Shown: one piece after another, positions 43,464 to 52,694 of the stretch
Position numbering within the stretch: position 1 is the stretch's first letter
Layout: the number at the start of each line of letters is the position of its first letter
Assembly: GCA_944386545.1 (NCBI GenBank)
Contig: CALXBK010000004.1
Location: 57,710-121,709 of the forward strand
Source of the DNA: an uncultured Ruminiclostridium sp.
GTDB taxonomy: Bacteria > Bacillota > Clostridia > Oscillospirales > Ruminococcaceae
DNA length: 64,000 bases
Direction of reading: 5' to 3'
The notes under the pieces: model-generated
Told to the model about the DNA's origin: nothing
Database searches by the model: none
What the model saw: only the letters and a program-made list of their open reading frames with translations
Program-made: the position numbers and the translations under genes

Positions 43464-45722
43464 TTACATCGCGGTGTGGAAGGTGCGGCTTATAACTTCT
43501 CTCTGCTGTTCCTTTGACAGTTTGTGGAAGTTTACCGCATAGCCAGACACACGGATAGTGAGGTTGGGATATGCGTCGGGATTTTCGTATGCCGCCATCA
43601 GCGTTTCCTTGTTGAGGACATTGACATTGAGATGATGAGCGTAATTTGAGAAATAGCCGCTTAAAATCGCAACGAGGTTTTCCGTTCTCTGCTCGTCTGT
43701 CTTGCCTAAAGCGTCAGGTACGATTGAAAAGGTGTTGGAGATACCGTCCTTGCAGTAGTCGTACTGGAGCTTTGCGACGGAGTTAAGCGAAGCGATTGCG
43801 CCCTTTGTTTCTCTGTTGTGCATGGGGTTTGCGCCGGGTGCGAACGGCTCGCCCTTCTTTCTTCCGTCGGGGGTAGAGCCTGTTTTCTTGCCGTATACCA
43901 CATTTGAAGTAATGGTGAGCGCAGAGAGGGTGTGACGGGCGTTTCTGTATGTGGGATTTTTGCAAAGCTCTGCGGAAACGCGCTGAATAATGCTCTGTGC
44001 AATTTTATCCACTCTGTTGTCGTCGTTGCCGAACTTGGGGAAATCTCCCGTCGTTTCAAAATCAACGATGTAGCCGTTTTCGTCACGGATAGGACGGACA
44101 TTTGCAAATTTTATCGCGCTGAGCGAATCCGCCATTACGGAAAGTCCCGCAATGCCGAACGCCATCATTCTGTCAACATCGGTATCGTGAAGCGCCATCT
44201 GCGTTTTTTCGTATGCGTACTTGTCGTGCATATAGTGAATAACGTTCATGGCGTTTACATACAGCTTGCACAGCCACTCGCGGTATATATCCAGCCTTAC
44301 CCTTATCTCAAAATAATCCAGCTTATCGCCCTTTACAGGCTCCATCTGAGGACCGAGCTTCATGCCCGTTACATTGTCATAGCCGCCGTTTATCGCAAGC
44401 AACAGAAGCTTGGGAAGATTGAACCTCGCACCGAAGAACTGCATTTGCTTGCCTACCTTCATTGCAGATACACAGCAAGCGATTGCATAGTCGTCGCCGT
44501 ACTCCATGCGCATAAGGTCGTCGTTCTCGTACTGAATGGAGTCGGTATCTATCGAGAGCTTTGCACAGAACTTTTTGAAGGGCTCAGGCAGACGCTCCGA
44601 CCACAGCACGGTGAGGTTGGGCTCAGGAGAGGAGCCGAGGTTGTAAAGGGTGTTTAACATACGGTAGCTTCCCTTTGTAACCAGCGGCACGCCGTTTGTC
44701 GTAATGCCGCCCACGCTCTCGGTTATCCACATCGGATCGCCGCCGAAAAGCTCGTTGTATTCGGGAGTGCGGAGATGTCTTGCGCTGCGCAGCTTCATTA
44801 CGAAATCGTCTGTAAGCTCCTGTGCCTGCTCCTCGGTGATAAGTCCGCGCTCCATATCCCTGCACACATAGATGTCAAAGAAGGTAGAGGTTCTGCCCAG
44901 CGACATTGCCGCGCCGTTCTGCTCCTTGATGGAAGCAAGGTACGCAAAATAGGTCCACTGGATAGCTTCTCTCGTGTTTCTTGCGGGCATTGAGATGTCA
45001 TAGCCGTACATCTGCGCCATCTGCTTCATTTTATTGAGGAAGTTTATCTGCTGATAAAGCTCCTCGGACAGCCTTATCGAATCAACGTCCATTGTGCCCT
45101 CGCCCACCTTCTTTTTATCGAGGGTTTTCTGCTCTATGAGATAATCAACGCCGTACAGAGCCACTCTGCGGTAATCGCCGATAATTCTGCCTCTGCCGTA
45201 TGCGTCGGGAAGTCCTGTTATTATCCCCACATGGCGGGCGAGCTTCATCTCGTCGGTATATACTCTGAATACGCCGTCATTGTGCGTGGTGCGGTACTCA
45301 AAATGCTCCTCCACCTTGTCGGACAGCTTGTAGCCGTACGCCTCGCACGCACTTCTTGCCATTCTGATGCCGCCGAAAGGATTAACTCCCCTGCAAAGCG
45401 GCTTATCTGTCTGATAGCCTACAATAAGCTCGTTTTCCTTGTCAAGATATGCGGCGGGATAGGTGCAAAGAGAGGATACAACCTCGGTGTTTATATCCAG
45501 CACGCCGCCGTTTTCACGCTCCTTTCTGAAAAGCTCCCCGAGCTTTTCATTGAGCGCCTTTGTTCTGTCGGTAGGACCGCACAGAAAATCAGGCTCGCCG
45601 TCATAGGGTGTAAAGTTTGTGATTATAAAATCACGGGTATTAATACCCTCCTGCCATTTGCCGGGTTTGAAGCCTTCCCAGTAATCCTTGAAGCGTTCGC
45701 TTAAACTTACGAAATTTTCCAT
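43464..45722 (-). CDS. pflB: Formate C-acetyltransferase (pyruvate formate-lyase)
   Basis: 752 residues. PflB splits pyruvate plus CoA to acetyl-CoA and formate without redox cofactor, the main pyruvate route in many gut fermenters. The catalytic pair of cysteines is in [14 protein letters not shown] and the radical Gly in RVSGYAVNF near the C-terminus. The frame continues upstream, but AAAGGAAAGG positions the ATG at 45722 (MENFVSL). Expression is controlled by a ZTP riboswitch and attenuator in its leader. Confidence 0.96.
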   Translation of the reverse strand: MENFVSLSERFKDYWEGFKPGKWQEGINTRDFIITNFTPYDGEPDFLCGPTDRTKALNEKLGELFRKERENGGVLDINTEVVSSLCTYPAAYLDKENELIVGYQTDKPLCRGVNPFGGIRMARSACEAYGYKLSDKVEEHFEYRTTHNDGVFRVYTDEMKLARHVGIITGLPDAYGRGRIIGDYRRVALYGVDYLIEQKTLDKKKVGEGTMDVDSIRLSEELYQQINFLNKMKQMAQMYGYDISMPARNTREAIQWTYFAYLASIKEQNGAAMSLGRTSTFFDIYVCRDMERGLITEEQAQELTDDFVMKLRSARHLRTPEYNELFGGDPMWITESVGGITTNGVPLVTKGSYRMLNTLYNLGSSPEPNLTVLWSERLPEPFKKFCAKLSIDTDSIQYENDDLMRMEYGDDYAIACCVSAMKVGKQMQFFGARFNLPKLLLLAINGGYDNVTGMKLGPQMEPVKGDKLDYFEIRVRLDIYREWLCKLYVNAMNVIHYMHDKYAYEKTQMALHDTDVDRMMAFGIAGLSVMADSLSAIKFANVRPIRDENGYIVDFETTGDFPKFGNDDNRVDKIAQSIIQRVSAELCKNPTYRNARHTLSALTITSNVVYGKKTGSTPDGRKKGEPFAPGANPMHNRETKGAIASLNSVAKLQYDYCKDGISNTFSIVPDALGKTDEQRTENLVAILSGYFSNYAHHLNVNVLNKETLMAAYENPDAYPNLTIRVSGYAVNFHKLSKEQQREVISRTFHTAM

Positions 45723-45757
45723 AGCTTTACCTTTCCTTTCTTCCCGCATTACTGCTT

Positions 45758-45870
45758 TTAAAAAACAAAAAGCAGTCCTGCTCGGACTGCCCAGACGGTC
45801 GGCTATAATTAAGCTATCGCTGCACCTGTGTCAATTCACATTATCCGTCAGCAACGATAACCGTTCCTAC
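45758..45870 (-). ncRNA. ZTP (pfl-motif) riboswitch with terminator
   Basis: Leader of pflB. On the minus strand the 5' half has a TATCG/CGATA outer stem, a CTGACGG internal bulge and a small TGTG-AATTGA-CACA hairpin. A linker follows, then CCGTCTGGGCA at 45788-45798, very close to the invariant CCGCCUGGGCA of the pfl motif. This overlaps a strong terminator hairpin, GCAGTCC/GGACTGC with TTTTTGTTTTTT (45758-45790). ZTP/ZMP binding is expected to prevent terminator formation and raise pflB expression when folate one-carbon units run short, since formate feeds that pool. Confidence 0.82.
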
Positions 45871-45876
45871 TTTCTC

Positions 45877-45905
45877 AGTATATCATAGTAAGAATACTTT
45901 GTCAA
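45877..45905 (-). promoter_or_regulatory. Promoter of the riboswitch-pflB-pflA transcript
   Basis: TTGACA-17-TATACT on the minus strand, ending about 7 bases before the riboswitch start. Confidence 0.8.
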
Positions 45906-46003
45906 TAGCTTTTTGATTTTTATTTTCAGGGAAAGCTTTTCCCTTATTTATACGGAATTTCGTTACAGCAGGGTGATAAAAAGGACAGCCCTTTAAAAAT
46001 GCA

Positions 46004-46032
46004 TTGAAAAATTTTTTAAGATGTGGTAGCAT
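46004..46032 (+). promoter_or_regulatory. Promoter of the small membrane protein gene
   Basis: TTGAAA-17-TAGCAT, about 80 bases before the ATG at 46112. Confidence 0.5.
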
Positions 46033-46111
46033 ATAGGTGCAGTAGACAAAATGTTGTCTTGCAACGGAAAAATGAAATGCTTTATCTTTATATTACGGAA
46101 GGAGAAAAATT

Positions 46112-46288
46112 ATGACAATCAATGAAATTACAACGTTACTTATTTGCGCTATGATTTTCTGCGTGCCGATGTACGCTTTTTACCTGCATCTTGAGCATGA
46201 GAGAAAAAGGGAGCGCAAGGCTGCGCTTGCAATAAAAGAAAACGATAACCGCCTTGAATACAGGGAGAGTAATAATCTGTCCGCATAG
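46112..46288 (+). CDS. 58-residue membrane protein
   Basis: MTINEITTLLICAMIFCVPM opens a single membrane helix, then a highly charged C-terminus (HLEHERKRERKAALAIKENDNR). The start is fixed by the strong ribosome site GGAAGGAG. It lies 35 bases before the next gene and is probably cotranscribed. Family not recognised; the pattern (helix plus charged tail) is common among small accessory membrane proteins. Confidence 0.7.
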   Translation: MTINEITTLLICAMIFCVPMYAFYLHLEHERKRERKAALAIKENDNRLEYRESNNLSA

Positions 46289-46323
46289 CGCATAAGCTGT
46301 ACAAAAAGGCAGGCGGTACAGGC

Positions 46324-46725
46324 ATGATAAAAAGAAGCAGTCCCACTCAAAGGCTACGGAAAATGAAGCCGTTTATAAAAGGTTTTGCGGCAGGAGTCGC
46401 CGTTTTGTTGATATTCAGCGTGGTTTCCTCGCTGATATTTTACAGCTTTGACGCACCGCAGGAGGAGGTATCGGCACTTAGCTATTTCACACTGTGCGCT
46501 TCCTGCTTTGTCTGCGGTATGTTTGTCGGCGGCGGCAAGCGCAAAAACGGCTTTATATGGGGTGCTGCCGGCGGGCTGTTGATTTTTTTGCTGTGCCTTG
46601 CGGGCGCAGTTGTATCGGGGAATTTTACGGGCGGCGAATTTATTTTAAAGCTGTGCCTGTCTGCCGTCACGGGCTGTATCGGCGGTATTGTCGGAGTAAA
46701 TCTTATGTACGGGAAAAATGTATAG
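46324..46725 (+). CDS. Small four-helix membrane protein (TIGR04086-like)
   Basis: 133 residues with a basic N-terminus and four hydrophobic helices (AAGVAVLLIFSVVSSLIFY, TLCASCFVCGMFVG, GAAGGLLIFLLCLAGAVVSG, LSAVTGCIGGIVGVNLM). Gly-rich helices and the GxxVGGGKRKNGFIWGAAGG loop resemble the TIGR04086 family of Firmicutes, whose function is unknown. An internal ATG at 46363 (MKPFIKGF) is an equally possible start. Confidence 0.68.
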   Translation: MIKRSSPTQRLRKMKPFIKGFAAGVAVLLIFSVVSSLIFYSFDAPQEEVSALSYFTLCASCFVCGMFVGGGKRKNGFIWGAAGGLLIFLLCLAGAVVSGNFTGGEFILKLCLSAVTGCIGGIVGVNLMYGKNV

Positions 46726-46757
46726 AAACAGGGAGAGCTTCGGCTCTCCCTGTTTAT
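46726..46757. terminator. Terminator between the small membrane protein and rlmH
   Basis: Thirteen-bp stem AAACAGGGAGAGC and complement with a TTCG loop; flanking T and A runs allow use from both directions. Confidence 0.85.
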
Positions 46758-47236
46758 TTATGATATTTAGTCCCCGCCGAGATTGAATAGGCTCTGTAAA
46801 TCTGCTCTGACAGCATAACTCTTGCAAGCTGATGCGGAAAGGTCATTTTCGACATGGACAGCTTTAAATCGGCAAGCTGTTTTATTCTGTCGGCAAGCCC
46901 ATAAGAGCTGCCTATTATAAAATTCACGGCTGATTTTCCGCCTACTGCGGCAATTCGGAGCTTTTCGGACAGCTCCTCGCTCGAAAGCTGTTTTCCCTCT
47001 ATGCACATCGCAATTGTAAAGGAATTTTTCTGTATGCGCTTTTCTATCATTACCGCTTCCTTTAAAAGGGCGTCCTCTATCTGCTTTTGCGAGGGAGCTT
47101 GGGGCAATGCGACAGGCTCTAACTCAATAACAGCAAGCGAGCACATACCGTTCAGCCGCTTTTCATATTCAGCACAGGCGGATTTGAGCCATTGCTCCTT
47201 TAAGCGGCCGAGACAGATTATGTTTATGTTCTGCAT
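46754..47236 (-). CDS. rlmH: 23S rRNA (pseudouridine1915-N3)-methyltransferase
   Basis: 160-residue SPOUT methyltransferase acting on helix 69 of 23S rRNA in the 70S ribosome. INIICLGRLKEQWLK at the N-terminus, FIIGSSYGL and the C-terminal MTFPHQLARVMLSEQIYRAY knot segment are diagnostic. Its ATG overlaps the carboxypeptidase stop (ATGA), indicating coupling. Confidence 0.95.
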   Translation of the reverse strand: MQNINIICLGRLKEQWLKSACAEYEKRLNGMCSLAVIELEPVALPQAPSQKQIEDALLKEAVMIEKRIQKNSFTIAMCIEGKQLSSEELSEKLRIAAVGGKSAVNFIIGSSYGLADRIKQLADLKLSMSKMTFPHQLARVMLSEQIYRAYSISAGTKYHK

Positions 47237-48630
47237 CAGCGTTTCTTAGCGTAGCTTTCAAAGCGGCGCTTTTCCTTTTGCTTTAGCTTTCTGCGCTTTG
47301 AATTTTCTATCGTGCGGGTTACTATAAAGGCGATAAGAAGCAGTACAATTCCGACCAGCGATATTTTCAGCCACGGCTTGTCAAGCTCCGCCATTGCCTT
47401 TTGCATATAGTAATCAAACTGAGAGAGGTTTACATCCCTGCTTGCAACAAGGTTTACCGTCGTTATGGTCTTGCCCTTGAATTTAACGTCCATTACGCCG
47501 AGAATATCGCCCTTTTTAACGGGCGCTCTTACACTGTCATAGGTGGTGAAAACCTTCTGCACACCCGCCTCGGAAACGCTTTTGGGCATAAGTGCGGTAT
47601 ATTCCTCCTGCGGAGTGAGTATCACGTGGGTTGCATTTTCGCCGAGCTCGACGTCAACCTCGGTAATCTGCTCCTCCTTTGTCACAACGGTAGTGAGTGC
47701 AAAATTCTCAAACGCCCAGTTATAGAGATTTATTGCGTCAACCATGGAGTACCATTCCTCGTACTCATTGCCCTCGCTGTCATAAATCGGCGCGCCGAGC
47801 GTGACAAGGATATAGTTGTACTTATCCTGCGCCGCAGAAACAAGGCATCTTCCCGACTGATCAAGCGTACCCGTCTTTATTCCGTAAGCCTTTTCGTAAT
47901 AATAAACGCTGGTGGGACGGAGCAGGGATATTGTGCTGTAAATGTAGTACGGCTCCTCATTGTTTGAGTTTTCGGGCATTTCGTACTCGTAAGTGCTGAC
48001 TATCTCCTTAAATTTCGGTAGATTATCCAGCGCATATCTCGTAATGAGATACATATCGTGCGCCGTGGTGTAGTTGTCCTCAAGAAAAAGTCCGTGGGGA
48101 TTGGAAAAGTGCGTGCCTGTACAGCCAAGCTCCTGCGCCTTTTCGTTCATCATGTCGATAAATTTCTGCATACTGCCGCCACCCACGTTGTAGGCGAGGA
48201 TATTCGCCGCCTCGCAGGCAGAGGGAAGCATAAGCGCATATATACAGTCCTTGTAGGTCAGGTTATCCTGAAGCGGCTGAATATCGGCATGGGAGGGATA
48301 CCAGTAATCCTCGTTGTCGCCGTTGAACTCATTGAAGCAGTCATACGGCACATCGACCTTTTTCTCCCAGTCATAGATATTTTCAAGCGCAACTATCGCC
48401 GTCATAATCTTTGTGGTGGACGCGGGGTACATTCTCTTGTTTTCGTTCTTGGCAAAAACAATGGTGTCCGTATCCGTATTTACCATGTAGACCGCCTCGC
48501 TCCACACTTTGTCGGTGTTGGGATCAAAGTCGGACGAGCCGCTGTCTTCAGCGGATATATTAAAGGAAAGAGCGCATACCGCCATCACAGCACAAAGAGT
48601 GACAGCGCCTGCCCGAAATAAGTTTTTCAT
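47236..48630 (-). CDS. D-alanyl-D-alanine carboxypeptidase (S11 family)
   Basis: 464 residues. A signal peptide (KNLFRAGAVTLCAVMAVCALS, cut after ISA) precedes a low-molecular-weight penicillin-binding domain with the serine nucleophile in ASTTK, a second motif reading SAC (SxN in most relatives), and KTGTLDQSGRC as the KTG motif. A C-terminal beta-sandwich leads to a membrane helix near residue 430 and a basic tail. It trims the terminal D-Ala of muropeptides outside the cell. The ATG at 48630 after GAGGCGA is used instead of the one at 48648. Confidence 0.9.
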   Translation of the reverse strand: MKNLFRAGAVTLCAVMAVCALSFNISAEDSGSSDFDPNTDKVWSEAVYMVNTDTDTIVFAKNENKRMYPASTTKIMTAIVALENIYDWEKKVDVPYDCFNEFNGDNEDYWYPSHADIQPLQDNLTYKDCIYALMLPSACEAANILAYNVGGGSMQKFIDMMNEKAQELGCTGTHFSNPHGLFLEDNYTTAHDMYLITRYALDNLPKFKEIVSTYEYEMPENSNNEEPYYIYSTISLLRPTSVYYYEKAYGIKTGTLDQSGRCLVSAAQDKYNYILVTLGAPIYDSEGNEYEEWYSMVDAINLYNWAFENFALTTVVTKEEQITEVDVELGENATHVILTPQEEYTALMPKSVSEAGVQKVFTTYDSVRAPVKKGDILGVMDVKFKGKTITTVNLVASRDVNLSQFDYYMQKAMAELDKPWLKISLVGIVLLLIAFIVTRTIENSKRRKLKQKEKRRFESYAKKR

Positions 48631-48770
48631 AATTATCGCCTCATACATTTCTGAGCTTTAAAAAGTCATAACGGGCATTAAAACCGCATTATTCCTGTAA
48701 ATTATAACACGGCATTACGGTTTTGTCAATAAGAGGCGGCATACAAAAGCTTCCATACTCAGAATATGCG

Positions 48771-48807
48771 AAAACTCCCGCTGTTAAGGGGGAAGCGGGA
48801 GTTTTCC
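48771..48807 (-). terminator. Terminator of the alcohol dehydrogenase gene
   Basis: Twelve-bp stem AAAACTCCCGCT/AGCGGGAGTTTT with an 11-base loop, downstream of the stop at 48862. Confidence 0.75.
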
Positions 48808-48861
48808 TTGGGGTTATATTTCAGAGGCTATATAAAAGAAGATTTCAAAATTATGCTTGCA

Positions 48862-50076
48862 TTAAAAATCTACTTCAGTATCGTAGTAGCAGCACTTGAG
48901 AAGCTTCTCCATCTCCTCCTGAGAGGGCTGGCGGGGGTTGGAGCCTGTGCAGGCGTCGCCAATCGCATTCTTTGCGATTTCGGGAAGTCTTTCAAGGAAC
49001 ACGTTTTCGGGAACAAAGCCCTCCTCGGTGGGATAGCTGTCCTTACCGTAATTCTTAATGCAGTGAGGAATGTTGAGGTCATCGTTCATCTTTCTGAGGT
49101 ATGCGATGAGAAGCTCAATATTCTCCTGTGTTGTATTGCCGCCGAGCTGAATAAAGTCAGCAATCTCAGCATAACGCTTTGCGGCGGTTTCGTCCTTGGA
49201 ATTGAACTTGATTACCTTAGGCAGGTACATTGCGTTAGCCGCACCGTGGATGATGTGTGCGCCGTAATCGGCAAACGCCGCGCCTGTTTTGTGAGCCATT
49301 GAGTGAACAATACCGAGCAGTGCGTTAGAGAAAGCCATACCCGCAAGGCACTGTGCGTTGTGCATGGAATCTCTCTTAGCCATATCTCCGTTGTAGGAGT
49401 CAACAAGGTCTGCCTTTATCATCTTTATCGCATGAAGCGCAAGAGGATCTGTAAAGTCGCAGTTAGCTGTAGAAACATACGCCTCAACCGCATGGGTCAT
49501 AGCGTCCATACCTGTGTGTGCAACAAGCTTTTGGGGCATGGTTTCGGCAAGCGCAGGATCTACTATTGCAACATCGGGGGTAATCTCAAAGTCTGCAATG
49601 GGGTACTTAATGCCCTTTGCGTAATCCGTGATTATAGAGAACGCAGTAACCTCGGTAGCCGTACCGGAGGTGGAGCTGATTGCGCAGAAGCGCGCCTTTT
49701 TTCTAAGCTCGGGAATGCCGAACACCTTGCACATATCCTCAAAGGTGCAATCGGGGTATTCGTACTTTATCCACATTGCCTTAGCAGCGTCGATAGGCGA
49801 GCCGCCGCCCATTGCGATAATCCAATCGGGGCAGAACTTCAGCATTGCGTCAGCGCCTCTCATAACTGTTTCAACCGAAGGATCAGGCTCTACATTTTCA
49901 AAAAGCTCAACCTCCATGCCTGCTTCCTTTAAGTAGGAGATTGCCTTATCCAAAAAGCCGAAGCGTTTCATGGAGCCGCCGCCTACAACTATCATTGCTT
50001 TCTTTCCCTTGAAGCTCTTGAGTGCCTCAAGTGCACCCTCGCCGTGATACAAATCTCTCGGTAATGTAAATCTCAT
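48862..50076 (-). CDS. Iron-containing alcohol dehydrogenase
   Basis: 404 residues of the Fe-ADH family, probably an NAD(P)H-dependent butanol/ethanol dehydrogenase acting as electron sink. Motifs: VGGGSMKRFGFLD, GGGSPIDAAKAMW, ISSTSGTATEVTAF, metal ligands in HTGMDAMTHAVEAY and GIVHSMAHKTG, and ADYGAHIIHGAANA. It is clearly distinct from FucO at 4.8 kb. The open frame runs 51 codons upstream through a repeat, but AAAGGAA places the start at 50076 (MRFTLP), which matches the family N-terminus. The leader is about 300 bases and contains composite repeat C. Confidence 0.9.
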   Translation of the reverse strand: MRFTLPRDLYHGEGALEALKSFKGKKAMIVVGGGSMKRFGFLDKAISYLKEAGMEVELFENVEPDPSVETVMRGADAMLKFCPDWIIAMGGGSPIDAAKAMWIKYEYPDCTFEDMCKVFGIPELRKKARFCAISSTSGTATEVTAFSIITDYAKGIKYPIADFEITPDVAIVDPALAETMPQKLVAHTGMDAMTHAVEAYVSTANCDFTDPLALHAIKMIKADLVDSYNGDMAKRDSMHNAQCLAGMAFSNALLGIVHSMAHKTGAAFADYGAHIIHGAANAMYLPKVIKFNSKDETAAKRYAEIADFIQLGGNTTQENIELLIAYLRKMNDDLNIPHCIKNYGKDSYPTEEGFVPENVFLERLPEIAKNAIGDACTGSNPRQPSQEEMEKLLKCCYYDTEVDF

Positions 50077-50182
50077 ATTCTGACCATTCCTTTCTTTCGA
50101 CCGCTTTGAACGGCTTCGCCGCCCTATTTCCGTCCTGCGGCGAAAGCTCAAAGCGCACTGTTTTCCTAGCCGAAGCTCTCCG

Positions 50183-50325
50183 TTCAATAAGGGGCTTGCC
50201 CCGTCATTCAACGTGGCAAGCCGCAGCAAAGCTGCGATGAAGTTTCAGTTGGGGATTTAACCCCAACTGAAACTGAATATGGAACCCGCCGCTTTAGAGG
50301 CGGGGGACATCTTGCCTAAGTTATA
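50183..50325. repeat. Composite palindromic repeat, copy C
   Basis: Same four-hairpin order as copies A and B with a few substitutions (for example GTGGCAAGCCGC and CCCGCCGCTTTAGAGGCGGG). It lies inside the transcribed leader of the alcohol dehydrogenase gene, in the same plus-strand orientation as A and B. Confidence 0.88.
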
Positions 50326-50387
50326 TCTCTTGTTATCTGTTGCCCCGCTGTATATATGTTTCAGAGCGTCTTTCTCCGTTCGTTACC

Positions 50388-50416
50388 ATTTTAGCACGCT
50401 CTCCCGATTATGTAAA
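50388..50416 (-). promoter_or_regulatory. Promoter of the alcohol dehydrogenase gene
   Basis: TTTACA-17-TAAAAT on the minus strand, about 310 bases before the start codon, so repeat C would be in the leader RNA. Confidence 0.55.
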
Positions 50417-50520
50417 ATGTATTTTGGGAATATCCTCATGCAGTTTTAAATATGTAAATAAAGAATATCGCACAGGACTTTTTGCATAGCCCTGTGCGGT
50501 CGGTTTCATATTATTTTCAG

Positions 50521-51468
50521 CTATAGCTTTTTGACGGCTTTTCTTTCACCGTTTCGATTTACACAGCATAATTTGAGATATTTTCTCGTGCGCTTGTGGG
50601 AGGACATAACCATTGTACCCACGGGATCGTTCCACCAGCAACGAAGGAGCATGCCGTAAATGGTAACGGACATTTTCCTGCGAAGAAAGCCGTAGAAAAA
50701 GCTGTATTCGGGGTATACGTCACAGTTGTCCATAAACACCCTGAGAGAGCCGTAGGCCTTCATATAGTCGGCGATTTTTTTCTTTGACATATCGCCGGTT
50801 GTGCTGCCTGGGCGGTGAACATAATAATACAGCGTATCGCTGATAAAGGCTACCCGTGCGGAATGATAGAAAAGCCTCGGCACTATCGCCAAATCCTCAA
50901 AATACATTCCGGGTGGGAATACGATGCTGTTTTGGGTGAAAAGACTGCGACGGTAGATTTTGTTCCACACATAGCTTCTCACCGTTATATCCATAAGCGA
51001 CTCGGCAAAAATCTTTTTCCCGCTGTAAACACCCTGCTTGTGCACAAAAATGTTATTCATACCGGACGGTTTTTGGCTTTCCTTTTCACCGTGATTGCGA
51101 TAATTGCACTGCACTATATCGCAATCAAAAGCGACCGCCGTACCGTACAGCCTCGAAATATAGCGGGGCGATACAAAATCGTCGGAGTCAACAAACATTA
51201 CATATTCTCCGCAGGCAAGCTCAATTCCCTTGTTGCGGGCGACAGCCTGTCCGGAGTTCTCCTGAGAGAAAAGCTTTATAAAATCGTATTTTTCGGCATA
51301 CTCCTTGACAATGGCGAGAGAGCCGTCCTTCGACCCGTCATTGACAACAATTATTTCATAACAGCAGTCGCAATCCTGATTAACGAGCGAATCAAGACAG
51401 CGGCGCAGATATTTTTCCACATTATAGACAGGCACAATTATGCTGACATCGCACTGTGAGTTCCCCAC
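50521..51468 (-). CDS. Family 2 glycosyltransferase
   Basis: 315 residues. GT-A fold with SIIVPVYNVEKYLRRCLDSL, the nucleotide-binding VVNDGSKDGS, NSGQAVARNKG and the metal-binding DSDD (VDSDDFV). Such enzymes add sugars to polysaccharides or teichoic acids at the cytoplasmic face; acceptor and donor cannot be told from the sequence. It stands alone, opposite to the deacetylase gene, with its own promoter. Confidence 0.88.
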   Translation of the reverse strand: MGNSQCDVSIIVPVYNVEKYLRRCLDSLVNQDCDCCYEIIVVNDGSKDGSLAIVKEYAEKYDFIKLFSQENSGQAVARNKGIELACGEYVMFVDSDDFVSPRYISRLYGTAVAFDCDIVQCNYRNHGEKESQKPSGMNNIFVHKQGVYSGKKIFAESLMDITVRSYVWNKIYRRSLFTQNSIVFPPGMYFEDLAIVPRLFYHSARVAFISDTLYYYVHRPGSTTGDMSKKKIADYMKAYGSLRVFMDNCDVYPEYSFFYGFLRRKMSVTIYGMLLRCWWNDPVGTMVMSSHKRTRKYLKLCCVNRNGERKAVKKL

Positions 51469-51526
51469 AAAACCAAGCCCCTTTCCTAAAATATGACCCC
51501 AAGCATAACCTTACGATTGCACACTG

Positions 51527-51555
51527 ATTATACACCTTTTTTTCTTTGCCGTCAA
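51527..51555 (-). promoter_or_regulatory. Promoter of the family 2 glycosyltransferase gene
   Basis: TTGACG-17-TATAAT on the minus strand, about 60 bases before the start. Confidence 0.7.
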
Positions 51556-51591
51556 CATTAATTATGCATCTTAACATTTTGTTTTAATAAA

Positions 51592-51696
51592 ATAAACAAG
51601 CGGACCGCTGTAATGCGCTTGTTTTTAGGTATTTCGACAAAACCTAATATCAAATGAAATGCGAGGTACATAAAACTGTTCTATTTGAATTAGTAC
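51592..51696 (-). ncRNA. Candidate small RNA of about 100 nt
   Basis: A perfect minus-strand promoter (51703-51731) fires into sequence that begins with an 8-bp inverted repeat (AAAACTGT/ACAGTTTT, centre 51687) and ends in a terminator hairpin AACAAGCG/CGCTTGTT (51593-51620) followed by TATTTTATT. The only open frame (from an ATG near 51674) has no ribosome site and runs through the terminator. This may be a free small RNA or an upstream attenuated transcript of the glycosyltransferase gene. Confidence 0.4.
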
Positions 51697-51702
51697 AGTT
51701 TT

Positions 51703-51731
51703 ATTATATCATTGTCCGTTTAATTTGTCAA
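51703..51731 (-). promoter_or_regulatory. Perfect promoter upstream of the candidate small RNA
   Basis: TTGACA-17-TATAAT on the minus strand with no gene directly after it. Confidence 0.65.
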
Positions 51732-51823
51732 GGAAATGAGAATTATTTTTTATGCTTTTGAGCAAAATATTTTTATGCGCCGAAGAGCGGATATATCAAA
51801 TTCGACACGGGAAAGGAAGCAAA

Positions 51824-52678
51824 ATGAAAAAAAGCCTTATATCGGCGATAGCCGCAGGAATTATCTCGATTGCGGCAATGCTGACAATACTCGGTGCGGC
51901 GACCTCTGCCGCAGACGAAGAGATGACGAGCCGCAGGCTTATGGGAATAATGTATCATCAAGTCCTAAAGGATGAAAGCAGGTCGGGAAGATATGCGGTT
52001 ACTCCAAGCGAGCTTGAGGAGGATTTCCGCTATTTTTCGGCAAACGGCTTTACAAGCCTGCTCCCCTCCGAGATAGTCCGTCTTTGCGAAAACGGCGAGC
52101 CGTTTCCCGATAAATCGGTTGTGATAACCTTTGACGACGGCCACGAAACCGTACTGTCCTATGTTTTGCCTTTGCTGCAAAAATACAACCTCAAGGCAGT
52201 TGTAAATATAGTGGGAGAATATACCGATACAGCGTCAAATACCCCCGAAAACGAAAAAAACCTTTCTTTTGCATATCTCACATGGGAGGAGGTAAAGGAG
52301 CTTTCCGACAGCGGGTATGTGGAAATAGGCAATCACACCTACAGCATGCACTTTGCCAAAGCGGGAGGCATGGGCTGCCAAAGGCTGACAAACGAATCCG
52401 AGGAGGACTACCGCAGACGGCTTATAAAAGATGTGGGCGAGCTTCAGTCCGCCGTTTTCAGGGTAACCGGGAAAATGCCTGTTTCCTTTGCCTATCCGTT
52501 CGGTGCCATTACCGATGGAAGCAGCTCTTATATTGCCGAAACGGGAGTAAAGATATTTTTCTCCTGCTGTGAGCTTCCCTCCTTCCTTTCCTGCGGAAAA
52601 ACGGTAATAAACCGCTACAACAGGGAGCATCTGAGAAGCGCCGAGCAAATTTACGCGGAATATCTGGAAGCATTGTAA
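51824..52678 (+). CDS. Secreted polysaccharide deacetylase
   Basis: 284 residues. A signal peptide (basic KKS, hydrophobic LISAIAAGIISIAAMLTILG, cut near TSA) is followed by a NodB-type deacetylase domain: MYHQVLKD, VITFDDGHE (catalytic Asp and metal Asp), NHTYSMH (metal His pair spaced as in IcaB/PgaB) and FAYPFG. It removes acetyl groups from exported or wall polysaccharide. The frame begins upstream, but AAAGGAAG places the start at 51824. Confidence 0.88.
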   Translation: MKKSLISAIAAGIISIAAMLTILGAATSAADEEMTSRRLMGIMYHQVLKDESRSGRYAVTPSELEEDFRYFSANGFTSLLPSEIVRLCENGEPFPDKSVVITFDDGHETVLSYVLPLLQKYNLKAVVNIVGEYTDTASNTPENEKNLSFAYLTWEEVKELSDSGYVEIGNHTYSMHFAKAGGMGCQRLTNESEEDYRRRLIKDVGELQSAVFRVTGKMPVSFAYPFGAITDGSSSYIAETGVKIFFSCCELPSFLSCGKTVINRYNREHLRSAEQIYAEYLEAL

Positions 52679-52694
52679 ATTTTGACGAAAAGGT

